Assembly: GCF_028890115.1 (NCBI RefSeq)
Contig: NZ_JARCJD010000003.1
Span: 1 to 64,000 of the forward strand
Direction of reading: 5' to 3'
Length of the DNA: 64,000 nucleotides
From: Phaeobacter sp. QD34_24
GTDB taxonomy: Bacteria; Pseudomonadota; Alphaproteobacteria; Rhodobacterales; Rhodobacteraceae
The position numbers were made by a program, and so were the translations under genes. The notes beneath the pieces were generated by a model. The model was given only the letters and a program-made list of their open reading frames with translations, had not been told where the DNA came from and made no database searches. Positions 55,670 through 64,000 of this stretch are shown here, piece after piece. Position 1 is the first letter of the stretch, and the number at the start of each line of letters is the position of its first letter.

Positions 55670-56926
55670 TTACTTGTTTTGCTTGGCCGTCAGCTCCACC
55701 GCGATCTCCACCGCGAAGGCGAGCGTGCCTTCGTCCTGCGTGCCTTGGCCGATGTTGAAATCGAGCCGGTTCACCGTGGTGCGCCCCGACATGCTGGCGC
55801 GGTCGCCGTCAAGCGTCAGATCAAAGGGCAGGGTGAGCGCAACGCTTTGATCGCGGATCGTCAGCGGACCGGTCGCCTGATAGCCATCTGCGGTTTTCTC
55901 GATCATGGCCTTGAAACGGGCGGTCGGATAGGTGGCGCTGTCAAAGTAATCAGCCCCCATGGCCTGGTCGGTGACCGATCCCAGGGAAAGGGAGGGGATG
56001 GCGATGGTGACATCGACCTCTCCGGCAGGGCCAGGCGCGGCGGGATCCTCGAAATCGATCACGGCGCTCCAGTCGGCAAACTGGCCGGTGACCTCGCTGC
56101 CCATCTGGAGGATCGAGATGGAGAGGGTTCCCTCTTCGACAGTCCAGCCACCGGAGCTGGCGGGTGCCGTGGCAACCGTGGCCTCGCTGGGAGCTTCAGC
56201 CGCCTGGGTGGAAACGCGATCGCTGTGATCCTCGGTCAGGCCGAGCAGGGTTCCGGCTCCCAGAATGGCGACAAAACCTGCGATGGCGGCAAAGGCGGGC
56301 AGGGGGCTGTGATGTTGTGCGGGGGGCTCTGGCATCTGCCCGGATCCGGGCAACATGCGGCGCAGGGTTGAATCCCGGTCGATCACATGGTGTTTCAGGG
56401 CTCCGGCGATATGCAGGGCAAGGGCCACGGCAAGTGCCCAGATCAGGATCTCATGGAGACCGCCAAACAGGGCTGCGACCGCGTCGGATTTCGGCACGAA
56501 GGGCAGGGACTGCCCAAAGGGCCACAGGATCGGCGCGAATCCGGTGGTGGCTGCATGGTGGATCCAACCGCTGAGCGGCACGGCAACCAGGGAGATGTAA
56601 AGAGCCCAGTGAACGGTTTCGGCTGCCAGCGCCTCAGGCCGGTTGTCGGGATGCAGAAGTCCGGGCTTTTCCTGGGTGACGGCCCAGAGGATGCGCAACA
56701 GGGCGGTGAAGAAGACCGCGACGCCCACGGTTTTATGCAGGGAAAACAGTAGGGCGGCGCGGGCGAGCGTGCTTTGCGCCCCGTCAAAATCGGGGCTTTG
56801 GATGTGGTGGGCCAGCTCATTGGCGAAATAGCCAAGCGGGAAGGCCGAAAAAATCAGCAGCGCGGTCAGCCAGTGAAACGCTTTGGTGACGCTGCCATAG
56901 GTGGAGAATGTATTGCGGGCGGGCAT
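55670..56926 (-). CDS. Cytochrome b561-YceI fusion protein
   Basis: The 418-residue protein starts at ATG 56926 (MPARNTFSTYGSVTKAFHWL). Residues 10-185 form a four-helix cytochrome b561 domain with heme-ligand histidines in KAFHWLTALLIF, LLFSLHKTVGVAVFF and LALHIAGALKHHVIDRDSTL. A further helix lies at about 212-230 (AAIAGFVAILGAGTLLGLTE). Residues 258-418 form a periplasmic YceI domain (WTVEEGTLSISILQMGSEVT to LAFAVEIAVELTAKQNK). It may move electrons between quinone and a lipid-like ligand; this is an inference. Confidence 0.9.
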   Translation of the reverse strand: MPARNTFSTYGSVTKAFHWLTALLIFSAFPLGYFANELAHHIQSPDFDGAQSTLARAALLFSLHKTVGVAVFFTALLRILWAVTQEKPGLLHPDNRPEALAAETVHWALYISLVAVPLSGWIHHAATTGFAPILWPFGQSLPFVPKSDAVAALFGGLHEILIWALAVALALHIAGALKHHVIDRDSTLRRMLPGSGQMPEPPAQHHSPLPAFAAIAGFVAILGAGTLLGLTEDHSDRVSTQAAEAPSEATVATAPASSGGWTVEEGTLSISILQMGSEVTGQFADWSAVIDFEDPAAPGPAGEVDVTIAIPSLSLGSVTDQAMGADYFDSATYPTARFKAMIEKTADGYQATGPLTIRDQSVALTLPFDLTLDGDRASMSGRTTVNRLDFNIGQGTQDEGTLAFAVEIAVELTAKQNK

Positions 56927-57123
56927 GGGGCGGGCTCCCTTGATTTGGGTCACCTCCACCCTATCGGCCGGGGCCGTGCAGGCAATGATTTGTCCTGTCA
57001 GCCTGCGCACAGGTTGGGTGCGCGCAGGGAGAACCGCAATGCGCGTCCTTGCGCAGATCACTTGTACGTAGGGTCAGCTGCGTCTAAACCGGCTGAAATG
57101 GCAAAATAATGATGAGGTCTTTG

Positions 57124-58056
57124 ATGACTGTCGCATTCGTGTTTCCCGGGCAGGGCGCCCAGACCATCGGCATGGGCAAGGAGCTGGCCGAGGCCTATCC
57201 GGCCGCCAAGGCGGTTTTCGATGAGGTGGACGAGGCGCTTGGAGAATCCCTGAGCGGTCTCATTTGGGAGGGCGACATCGAAACCCTGACCCTGACCCGC
57301 AATGCCCAGCCGGCGCTGATGGCAACCTCCATGGCGGCAATGCGCGCGCTGGAGGCGGAAGGCATCGCCATCGACAGGGCCGCCTTTGTGGCCGGGCATT
57401 CGCTGGGCGAGTATTCCGCGCTGGCCGCGGCCGGGGCGATTTCCCTTGCAGATACCGCAAGGCTGCTGCGCACCCGTGGGGCCGCGATGCAGGATGCAGT
57501 GCCGGTGGGCGAGGGCGCCATGGCCGCCATTCTGGGACTGGACCTTGAAGCGGTACGCGCCGTCGCGGCAGAGGCCGCACAGGGCGAGGTCTGCCAGGCC
57601 GCCAACGACAATGATCCGACCCAGGTCGTGGTCTCGGGTTCCAAGGCCGCGGTTGAACGCGCCGCAGAAATCGCCAAGGAAAAGGGCGCCAAACGGGCCG
57701 TGATGCTGCCGGTGAGCGCACCGTTCCACTGCGCCCTGATGCAGCCCGCCGCCGATGTGATGGCCGAAGCGCTGGCGGGCGTTGAAATCAAATCTCCCGC
57801 TGTACCGCTGATCGCAAATGTGCGCGCCGATGAAGTGACCGATCCGGACATGATCCGCGCCCTTCTGGTGGAGCAGGTGACGGGATCCGTGCGCTGGCGC
57901 GAAAGCGTGCAGGCCATGGCGGCCAAGGGTGTCACCGAATTCTGGGAGATCGGCGCGGGCAAGGCCCTGTCGGGCATGATCCGCAAGATCGACCGTGAAC
58001 TGGCTTGCCGTCAGGTGGGCTCGCCCGATGGCGTCAAGGCGGCATTGGACGCCTGA
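57124..58056 (+). CDS. fabD: Malonyl-CoA:ACP transacylase
   Basis: FabD loads malonate on acyl carrier protein. The 310-residue protein starts at ATG 57124 (MTVAFVFPGQGAQT), with GAGG upstream. The nucleophile Ser lies in AGHSLGEYSALAAAGA (about residue 92), and the catalytic His in VSAPFHCALMQPAA. It lies 68 nt before fabG. Confidence 0.97.
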   Translation: MTVAFVFPGQGAQTIGMGKELAEAYPAAKAVFDEVDEALGESLSGLIWEGDIETLTLTRNAQPALMATSMAAMRALEAEGIAIDRAAFVAGHSLGEYSALAAAGAISLADTARLLRTRGAAMQDAVPVGEGAMAAILGLDLEAVRAVAAEAAQGEVCQAANDNDPTQVVVSGSKAAVERAAEIAKEKGAKRAVMLPVSAPFHCALMQPAADVMAEALAGVEIKSPAVPLIANVRADEVTDPDMIRALLVEQVTGSVRWRESVQAMAAKGVTEFWEIGAGKALSGMIRKIDRELACRQVGSPDGVKAALDA

Positions 58057-58124
58057 ACCGGATTTGAGAAAGATGTGCGCGGCTGACCCGATCATCCGGC
58101 GCAGATAGAAAATGAGGAAATGAC

Positions 58125-58862
58125 ATGTTTGATCTGACAGGCAAGAACGCCCTGATCACCGGCGCTTCTGGCGGTATCGGTGGTGATATCGCCCGTGCAT
58201 TGCATGCCGCAGGCGCCAGCGTGGCGCTTTCGGGCACCCGCGAAGAGCCGCTGCAGGCGCTGGCCGCGGAGCTGGGCGAGCGCGCCTTTGTGCTGCCCTG
58301 CAACCTGAGCGATCCGGAAGCGGTCGAGGCGCTGCCGAAACAGGCGGCCGAGGCGATGGGATCGGTTGATATCCTGGTCAATAACGCGGGCATCACCCGC
58401 GACAATCTCTTCATGCGGATGAAGGACGAAGAGTGGCAAAGCGTACTGGACGTGAACCTGACCTCGACCATGCGCCTGTGCCGCGGCGTGCTGCGCGGCA
58501 TGATGAAGGCACGCTGGGGCCGCATCATCAATATCTCGTCGATCGTGGGCGCCACCGGCAACCCGGGCCAGGCGAACTATGCGGCCTCCAAGGCGGGCAT
58601 GGTCGGCATGTCGAAATCGCTGGCCTATGAGGTGGCGAACCGTGGCATCACCGTGAACGCCATTGCGCCGGGCTTCATCGCAACCGCCATGACTGACAAG
58701 CTGACCGATGATCAGAAGGCGAATATCCTGGGGCAGGTGCCAGCCGGCCGTATGGGAGAGTCCAACGAGATCGCCGCGGCTGTGCTGTATCTGGCCAGCG
58801 CGGAAGCCGCCTATGTCACCGGCAGCACGCTGCATGTGAATGGCGGCATGGCGATGCTGTAA
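58125..58862 (+). CDS. fabG: 3-oxoacyl-ACP reductase
   Basis: FabG reduces 3-oxoacyl-ACP with NADPH. The 245-residue SDR enzyme shows the cofactor motif TGASGGIGGDIARAL, LVNNAGITRDNLFMRMKDEE, the catalytic Ser in IINISSIVGATGNPG and YxxxK in NYAASKAG. It follows fabD, with acpP and fabF further along in the same direction beyond acnB. Confidence 0.98.
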   Translation: MFDLTGKNALITGASGGIGGDIARALHAAGASVALSGTREEPLQALAAELGERAFVLPCNLSDPEAVEALPKQAAEAMGSVDILVNNAGITRDNLFMRMKDEEWQSVLDVNLTSTMRLCRGVLRGMMKARWGRIINISSIVGATGNPGQANYAASKAGMVGMSKSLAYEVANRGITVNAIAPGFIATAMTDKLTDDQKANILGQVPAGRMGESNEIAAAVLYLASAEAAYVTGSTLHVNGGMAML

Positions 58863-58955
58863 CGCCTGCTCTGCAGCGTCGCCCTACGGGGGGGGCGCTG
58901 CAAGAGATCTTACTCTGAATGGCCGGGTGATTGATCGCCTGGCCTTTCTCATGAG

Positions 58956-58990
58956 ATGGATTGGGGGGATGTCCCCCCAATCCATTTTTT
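58956..58990. terminator. Strong terminator between fabG and acnB
   Basis: ATGGATTGGGGGGA (58956-58969) and TCCCCCCAATCCAT (58972-58985) form a perfect 14-bp stem with a 2-nt loop, followed by TTTTTT. It ends fabG, and it also lies just past the acnB stop. Confidence 0.9.
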
Positions 58991-59000
58991 ATTGGTGGCC

Positions 59001-61790
59001 TTAGAAATGCGCCGAACGGGCGCCCGCGGGCTTTTCCAAGGGCGGTGCGAACTTGGTCAGATCGATACCTTCGACAGCTTTCTTGTACTCTTCCAGGGTC
59101 GGGGTGCGGCCCAGGATCGCGGACAGAACCACAACCGGGGTCGAGGCCAGGAGGGATTCGCCTTTCTTTTCCGGAGCGTCGGCAACGACGCGGCCCTGGA
59201 ACAGGCGGGTCGAGGTGGCCAGAACGGTGTCACCCTTGGCCGCCTTCTCCTGGTTGCCCATGCACAGGTTACAGCCGGGGCGTTCGAGGTAGAGGATATT
59301 CTCGTACTCGGTACGCGCCTTCTGCTTGGGGAACATGTCGTCGAATTCAAAGCCCGAGTAGCGTTCGAGGATTTCCCAGTCGCCCTCTGCCTTCAGTTCG
59401 TCGATGATGTTGTAGGTCGGAGCGGCCACAACCAGCGGCGCGTTGAATTCGACCTTGCCCTGTTCCTTTTCCAGGTTCTTCAGCATCTGGGCCACGATCT
59501 TCATGTCGCCCTTGTGCACCATGCAGGAGCCGACGAAACCCAGGTCCACCTTCTTGTCTGCATGATAGTAGGAGACGGGGCGGATGGTGTCATGGGTGTA
59601 GCGCTTGGAGACATCGGCGTTGTTCACATCCGGGTCGGCGATCATCGGCTCGACGATCTCGTCCAGATCCACCACCACCTCGGCGAAATACTTGGCGTTG
59701 TCATCCGGGGTCAGTGCCGGTTTTTCACCGGATTTGATCTCGGCAATGCGTGCATCGGCCTTGTCGATCAGGCCCTGCAGCGTTTGCGTCGCGTTGTCCA
59801 TGCCCTTGTCGATCATGATCTGGATGCGCGACTTGGCCAGCTCGAGCGAGCCGATCAGGGTATCATCGTTGGAGATGCATATGGAGGCCTTGGCCTTCAT
59901 CTCGGCGGTCCAGTCGGTGAAGGTGAAGGCCTGATCGGCCAGGAGGGTGCCGATATGCACTTCGATGACACGACCCTGGAAGACGTTGTCGCCATGCTGC
60001 TTCAGCATCTGCGCCTGGGTGGCATGCACCACGTCACGGAAGTCCAGGTGATCGGCCATCTTGCCCTTGAAGGTGACCTTCACGGATTCCGGGATCGGCA
60101 TGGTGGCCTCACCGGTCGCCAGCGCCAGCGCAACGGTGCCCGAGTCGGCGCCAAAGGCGACGCCCTTGGACATGCGAGTGTGGCTGTCGCCGCCGATGAT
60201 GATGTCCCAGTCATCCACGGTGATGTCGTTCAGCACCTTGTGGATCACGTCGGTCATGGCGTGGTATTCGCCCTTGGGGTCACGCGCGGTGATCAGGCCG
60301 AACTTGTTCATGAAGGCCATCAGTTTCGGGATGTTGGCCTGTGCCTTGGCATCCCAGACCGACGCGGTGTGACAGCCCGACTGATAGCCCGCATCCAGCG
60401 ACGGCGAGATCACCGTGGCGGCCATGGCTTCCAGTTCCTGCGCGGTCATCGGACCGGTGGTATCCTGCGAGCCGACAACGTTCACCTTGACGCGCACGTC
60501 GGAGCCGGCGTGCAGGACCTTGCCCGGCGTGGTGCCGCGGGCGTTCTTGTTGAAGATCTTTTCAACCGCGGTCAGGCCCTGATCGTCGGCCGATACCTCT
60601 TTCGACGGCGCATAGGCGCTTTCGAGCGTCTGACCCAGGGCTTCGGCGGCGAATGTCTGCAGCTTCTTGCCAAAGACCACGGCATAAGAGCCGCCAGCCT
60701 TCATGAACTCCACCTTCTGCGGGGTGAAGGCCGAGGAGACATCCACCAGCTCGGTGCCGTCGGCATCAAAAAGCTTCTTGGTCTTGGTGTTGATGGTCAG
60801 CACCTTGCCGGTTTCCACCGAATAGGCCTGCTCCAGCACCGGATCTCCATTGTCGTCCAGCACGGTGTTGCCGTCTGCGTCGGTCTTCTTGACCCAGTTC
60901 TTCAGGTCCAGGCCGATGCCGCCGGTCACGCCAACGGTGGTCAGGAAGATCGGCGAAATGCCGTTGGTGCCTGCAACGACCGGAGCGATGTTGACGAAGG
61001 GCACATAGGGCGATGCCTGCTTGCCGGTCCACAGCGCGACGTTGTTGACGCCAGACATGCGCGACGAGCCCACACCCATGGTGCCTTTTTCGGCGATCAG
61101 CATGACGCGGGCGTCGGGGTGCTGGGCCTGCAGGGCCTGGATCTCGGCCTGGGCCTCGGGGGTGATCATGCACTTGCCGTGCAGCTCGCGGTCGGCGCGA
61201 GAGTGCGCCTCGGCACCGGGGGACAGAAGATCGGTCGAGATATCGCCTTCGGCGGCGATATAGGTCACGACTTTGATCTCTTCCTCGATCTCGGGCAGGT
61301 TGGTGAAGAATTCGGCCTTGGCGTAGCTTTCCAGTAGCTCCTTGGCCACGGCATTGCCAGCCTTATAGGCCTCTTCCAGACGCTCGGTGTCGGCCTCATA
61401 GAGGAACACCTGGGTCTTCAGAACCTCAGCCGCCTGCGCTGCGATAGCGGCATCATCACCCAGGGCCAGGTCCAGCAGAACCGCAACCGAGGGACCGCCC
61501 TTCATGTGCGACAGCAGTTCGAAGGCGAATTCAGGCGTGATTTCAGCAACCACCTCTGCGCCCAGGATGATCTCTTTCAGGAAGGCCGCCTTCACCCCGG
61601 CCGCGCTCGTGGTGCCGGGCAGGGTGTTGTAGATGAAGAAGTTCAAAGACGCGTCCCGATGCTCGTTTCCGGCATCCTTGATCTGCGCGATGATCTCCGC
61701 CACCAGCGCGCCGTCGTCGATGGGCTTGGGGTGCAGGCCCTGGGCTTTGCGGGTTTCGATTTCGGTTAGGTAGTCTTTGTACAAGCTCAT
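59001..61790 (-). CDS. acnB: Aconitate hydratase B
   Basis: AcnB is the second aconitase type (also 2-methylisocitrate dehydratase). It has 929 residues from ATG 61790 (MSLYKDYLTEIETRKAQG). The HEAT-like N-terminal domain covers about 1-160. Cluster motifs are GCHTASVWDAKAQ, VGSCMVHKGDM (a variant of the usual SCMTNIGH) and ERPGCNLCMGNQEKAAKG. It stands between fabG and acpP on the opposite strand. Confidence 0.96.
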   Translation of the reverse strand: MSLYKDYLTEIETRKAQGLHPKPIDDGALVAEIIAQIKDAGNEHRDASLNFFIYNTLPGTTSAAGVKAAFLKEIILGAEVVAEITPEFAFELLSHMKGGPSVAVLLDLALGDDAAIAAQAAEVLKTQVFLYEADTERLEEAYKAGNAVAKELLESYAKAEFFTNLPEIEEEIKVVTYIAAEGDISTDLLSPGAEAHSRADRELHGKCMITPEAQAEIQALQAQHPDARVMLIAEKGTMGVGSSRMSGVNNVALWTGKQASPYVPFVNIAPVVAGTNGISPIFLTTVGVTGGIGLDLKNWVKKTDADGNTVLDDNGDPVLEQAYSVETGKVLTINTKTKKLFDADGTELVDVSSAFTPQKVEFMKAGGSYAVVFGKKLQTFAAEALGQTLESAYAPSKEVSADDQGLTAVEKIFNKNARGTTPGKVLHAGSDVRVKVNVVGSQDTTGPMTAQELEAMAATVISPSLDAGYQSGCHTASVWDAKAQANIPKLMAFMNKFGLITARDPKGEYHAMTDVIHKVLNDITVDDWDIIIGGDSHTRMSKGVAFGADSGTVALALATGEATMPIPESVKVTFKGKMADHLDFRDVVHATQAQMLKQHGDNVFQGRVIEVHIGTLLADQAFTFTDWTAEMKAKASICISNDDTLIGSLELAKSRIQIMIDKGMDNATQTLQGLIDKADARIAEIKSGEKPALTPDDNAKYFAEVVVDLDEIVEPMIADPDVNNADVSKRYTHDTIRPVSYYHADKKVDLGFVGSCMVHKGDMKIVAQMLKNLEKEQGKVEFNAPLVVAAPTYNIIDELKAEGDWEILERYSGFEFDDMFPKQKARTEYENILYLERPGCNLCMGNQEKAAKGDTVLATSTRLFQGRVVADAPEKKGESLLASTPVVVLSAILGRTPTLEEYKKAVEGIDLTKFAPPLEKPAGARSAHF

Positions 61791-62535
61791 GACGATCCCT
61801 ACGATTGAGTGTTCCAAAGAGGCCGCGATGTCAGGGCAATGACGCCTTGTCCAAACCGGCCGATCTCATTTGTATGCCGATGTATACCATCGTGGTTCGG
61901 GGTGCAAGATCTCAGACCTGCGAAGAGTGGATGAGTCTTGTCGCTTGGCTGGACGCCACAGCATCCTCTCTCTTTACAGATGCAGATACGCGCAAGACAT
62001 GGGTCAGTCGAGCCTCAAATAGTGGCAGTTTAGGGAAATTGCGACGAGAATCCCGTTCTGCGGACCTTGGCTGACCTGCCAGAGCGGGCGTGGGGCGCAG
62101 GCGGATTGACGCTGTTTCCCGTCAAGGCAAAGTGATCGTCGGTGACAGCATGAAGTGACTTGTCGCCATGTCGTTTCGATGTCGCATGCAGACAAGCTTT
62201 ATCTTGATTGGCATGGAGAAATTCGAGAAAGCTTTCGTCGCGGGGCTTGTGGTGTGCGGCAACAGCGACCATTTGCTTGGTCAGCATGCGAAAGCGCACC
62301 GCGCCGACCAACAGCCGACCCGGATTCGGTGGATGCGAAAACGTTTGCCTCTGGGCGTGTCTGTGCTATAGGCGGCCCATATTTGGCTGATGCTGGGGTT
62401 GTCCCGGCGTTGACCAGCTCCCGCCCGGCTTCGGTTCGGCGGAGGTACAACCGCCCGAAACGGGCAAAACCAAGCCAGCCCGTGCGGGTAAGGGCAAAAC
62501 CGGGCAGATTTGCCCTGAAGAAACGAGGAATGGAT
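61791..62535. other. acnB/acpP intergenic region and acpP leader
   Basis: This 745-nt gap holds no gene I can support; the ORFs in it have no ribosome sites or family likeness. A promoter for acpP is seen near 62345-62372, leaving a leader of about 155 nt. The leader contains short GC-rich hairpins (CCCGAAACGGGC at 62451-62462) and two copies of GGGCAAAACC (near 62461 and 62492). Confidence 0.4.
62345..62372 (+). promoter_or_regulatory. Sigma-70-like promoter of acpP
   Basis: TTGCCT (62345-62350), a 16-nt spacer and TATAGG (62367-62372). The layout equals the one upstream of rpsF. Confidence 0.5.
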
Positions 62536-62769
62536 ATGAGCGACGTCGCAGACCGCGTGAAAAAGATCGTTGTAGAGCACCTGGGTGTTGAAGAAGCCAA
62601 AGTGACCGAGAACGCCTCGTTCATCGACGACCTGGGTGCCGACAGCCTGGACACGGTCGAACTGGTCATGGCTTTTGAAGAAGAGTTCGGCATCGAGATC
62701 CCGGACGACGCAGCCGAGACCATCCAGACCTTCGGCGACGCGGTGAAATTCATCACCGAAGCTTCCTGA
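62536..62769 (+). CDS. acpP: Acyl carrier protein
   Basis: AcpP has 77 residues, and carries growing acyl chains on a phosphopantetheine arm attached to the Ser of [20 protein letters not shown] (about residue 37). I start at ATG 62536 ([10 protein letters not shown]) since GAGGA lies 6 nt upstream; the in-frame ATG at 62530 directly abuts that site. A terminator follows. Confidence 0.98.
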   Translation: MSDVADRVKKIVVEHLGVEEAKVTENASFIDDLGADSLDTVELVMAFEEEFGIEIPDDAAETIQTFGDAVKFITEAS

Positions 62770-63165
62770 TAGATTTCATTCACACAGATGTGAATGATGT
62801 GGCGGCGCTTTCCGGATGGAAGGCGCCGCTTTGCATTTGAGTTACGCCTGAGCCGGGGCTTTGCGGCGCCGGGCGGTGGCGGAATTTCTCTTGCGCCCAT
62901 ATCAAAAGGTAGAGATTTCAGACGCAAAGCTGCCCACAGTGTTCCGTTGGCAAACGGCCAGGCACAATGGGCAAGCGCTGCAGGATGCTGAAATCACCCG
63001 AAAATCACCCGTTCAAACCCCGCCTGCGCCGGATGGGAACTGTTCTGGTGCATAAATTCTCCTTCCGTTGCGGGAGGTTGCCTCGCCCGCATCGGCCCAC
63101 TTGCACCCTTTGGGTAATCCAAGGTATCTGGATGGGCGAAATGCCGAGGCAGAGGAGAGCAAGGA
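62770..63165. other. acpP/fabF intergenic region
   Basis: The 396-nt gap contains the acpP terminator and a small TTCACA/TGTGAA inverted repeat just after the acpP stop (about 62779-62794). I see no gene in the rest. Confidence 0.4.
62802..62832 (+). terminator. Terminator after acpP
   Basis: GCGGCGCTTTCC (62802-62813) and GGAAGGCGCCGC (62818-62829, one G-U pair) are followed by a short T-run. Confidence 0.8.
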
Positions 63166-64000
63166 ATGCGTCGAGTAGTTGTCACCGGACTTGGCCTGGT
63201 TACCCCTTTGGCCAGTGGGGTCGAAGAAACATGGTCGCGTCTTCTGGACGGACAGTCCGGCGCCGGGCCGATCACCCTGTTTGATGCTGTGGAGAGCGGC
63301 GTTGCCACCACCTATGCCTGCGAAGTCCCGCGGGGCGATGGTTCGGACGGCACCTTTAACCCGGACGCCTATCTTGCGCCCAAGGAACAGCGCAAGGTGG
63401 ATGATTTCATCCTCTACGGGCTGGCTGCTGCGGATATGGCGGTCAAGGATGCGGGCTGGACTCCCGAGGATGAAGAAAGCCGCCTGCGCACCGGGGTGAT
63501 GATTGGCTCCGGCATTGGCGGGCTCAGCTCGATCGCCGATACAGCCGTGCTGATCAAGGAACGCGGTGTGCGCCGGGTCTCCCCCTTCTTTATCCCCGGG
63601 TCGCTGATCAACCTGGCCTCCGGTCAGGTGTCGATCCGTTACGGCTTCAAGGGGCCGAACCATTCGGTCGTGACTGCCTGTTCCACCGGCGCCCACGCCA
63701 TTGGCGATGCCAGCCGCATCATCCGCGCGGGCGACGCCGACGTGATGGTCGCAGGCGGCGCAGAGGCGGCGATCTGTGAAATCGGTATCGCCGGGTTCAA
63801 CGCCTGCAAGGCGCTCAGCACGAAATTCGGCAATGATCCGAAATCCGCGAGCCGCCCCTATGACGAGAACCGCGACGGGTTTGTCATGGGCGAAGGCGCC
63901 GGCGTGGTCATCCTCGAAGAATACGAACACGCCAAGGCACGCGGCGCCAAGATCTATGCCGAGGTGCTGGGTTACGGCATGTCGGGCGACGCCTATCACA
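63166..64000 (+). CDS. fabF: 3-oxoacyl-ACP synthase II (partial, cut by window end)
   Basis: FabF condenses malonyl-ACP with acyl-ACP in chain elongation. The first 278 codons are in the window. It starts MRRVVVTGLGLVTPLASGVE behind AGGAGAGCAAGGA. The catalytic Cys lies in VTACSTGAHAIGDASR (about residue 170), followed by RPYDENRDGFVMGEGAG. The two active-site His blocks lie beyond the edge. The location after acpP is the standard order. Confidence 0.97.
   Translation, partial: MRRVVVTGLGLVTPLASGVEETWSRLLDGQSGAGPITLFDAVESGVATTYACEVPRGDGSDGTFNPDAYLAPKEQRKVDDFILYGLAAADMAVKDAGWTPEDEESRLRTGVMIGSGIGGLSSIADTAVLIKERGVRRVSPFFIPGSLINLASGQVSIRYGFKGPNHSVVTACSTGAHAIGDASRIIRAGDADVMVAGGAEAAICEIGIAGFNACKALSTKFGNDPKSASRPYDENRDGFVMGEGAGVVILEEYEHAKARGAKIYAEVLGYGMSGDAYH

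Noticed and set aside
58956-61337. 793-codon plus-strand ORF opposite acnB
   Set aside because: Antisense shadow of acnB, which has clear cluster motifs.
61805-62074. 89-codon ORF upstream of acpP
   Set aside because: No ribosome site, no family likeness, and irregular codon use.

Overview
The window looks like the chromosome of an alphaproteobacterium of the Rhodobacterales (Roseobacter group). G+C is high. The ccmABCD-ccmG order behind secDF matches helABCDX of Rhodobacter. Several families seen often in this order are present: DUF6455, the Hint-domain protein, DUF3445 and DUF1223 next to acnA. No IS element, prophage, CRISPR array or rRNA was found. The genus cannot be fixed by reading alone.

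Layout. 0-9.4 kb: an HhH/histone-like protein, serS, the preprotein translocase genes yajC-secD-secF, a TauE/SafE exporter, a Mth938-like protein and the cytochrome c maturation operon ccmABCDG, including a 53-codon ccmD and a possible 17-codon ORF before ccmC. 9.4-29 kb: housekeeping and small-family genes: acnA, a lipid A acyltransferase, a divergent FliG homologue, purB, an alpha/beta hydrolase-OsmC fusion, a NUDIX protein, DUF3445, an MltB-like transglycosylase, an Hsp70-like protein, glnB-glnA, a split NAD(P)HX repair pair (nnrE/nnrD) with a low-G+C stretch across the split, and a Hint protein. tRNA-Leu(UAG) follows at 29.1 kb.

29.9-46.8 kb is a complete Calvin-Benson-Bassham locus. One minus-strand operon runs fbp-prk-tkt-gap-pgk-fba-rpe-cbbY-redoxin-gph. 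A second minus-strand operon runs cbbL-cbbS-cbbQ-cbbO. RuBisCO is green-type (form IA-like), which fits the CbbQ/CbbO activase pair. Each operon starts at a short AT-rich promoter region shared with a divergent LysR gene, so there are two cbbR genes. The set covers CO2 fixation, RuBP regeneration, phosphoglycolate salvage and removal of the inhibitor xylulose bisphosphate.

46.9-64 kb: a porin, trigger factor, an SLT lipoprotein, two paralogous glycine-zipper lipoproteins flanking a DUF2975/HTH pair, rpsF-rpsR-rplI, a stand-alone YceI gene convergent with a cytochrome b561-YceI fusion, and the fatty acid genes fabD-fabG, acpP and fabF (cut by the window end). A second aconitase gene, acnB, sits between fabG and acpP.

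Most of the window is ordinary core genome. The items most worth checking are the two-regulator form IA Calvin locus with a redoxin inside it and a strong hairpin between cbbS and cbbQ, the nnr mosaic, the FliG homologue without its hallmark motifs, and the lipoprotein/DUF2975/HTH neighbourhood. I did not find anything I can defend as a wholly new system.
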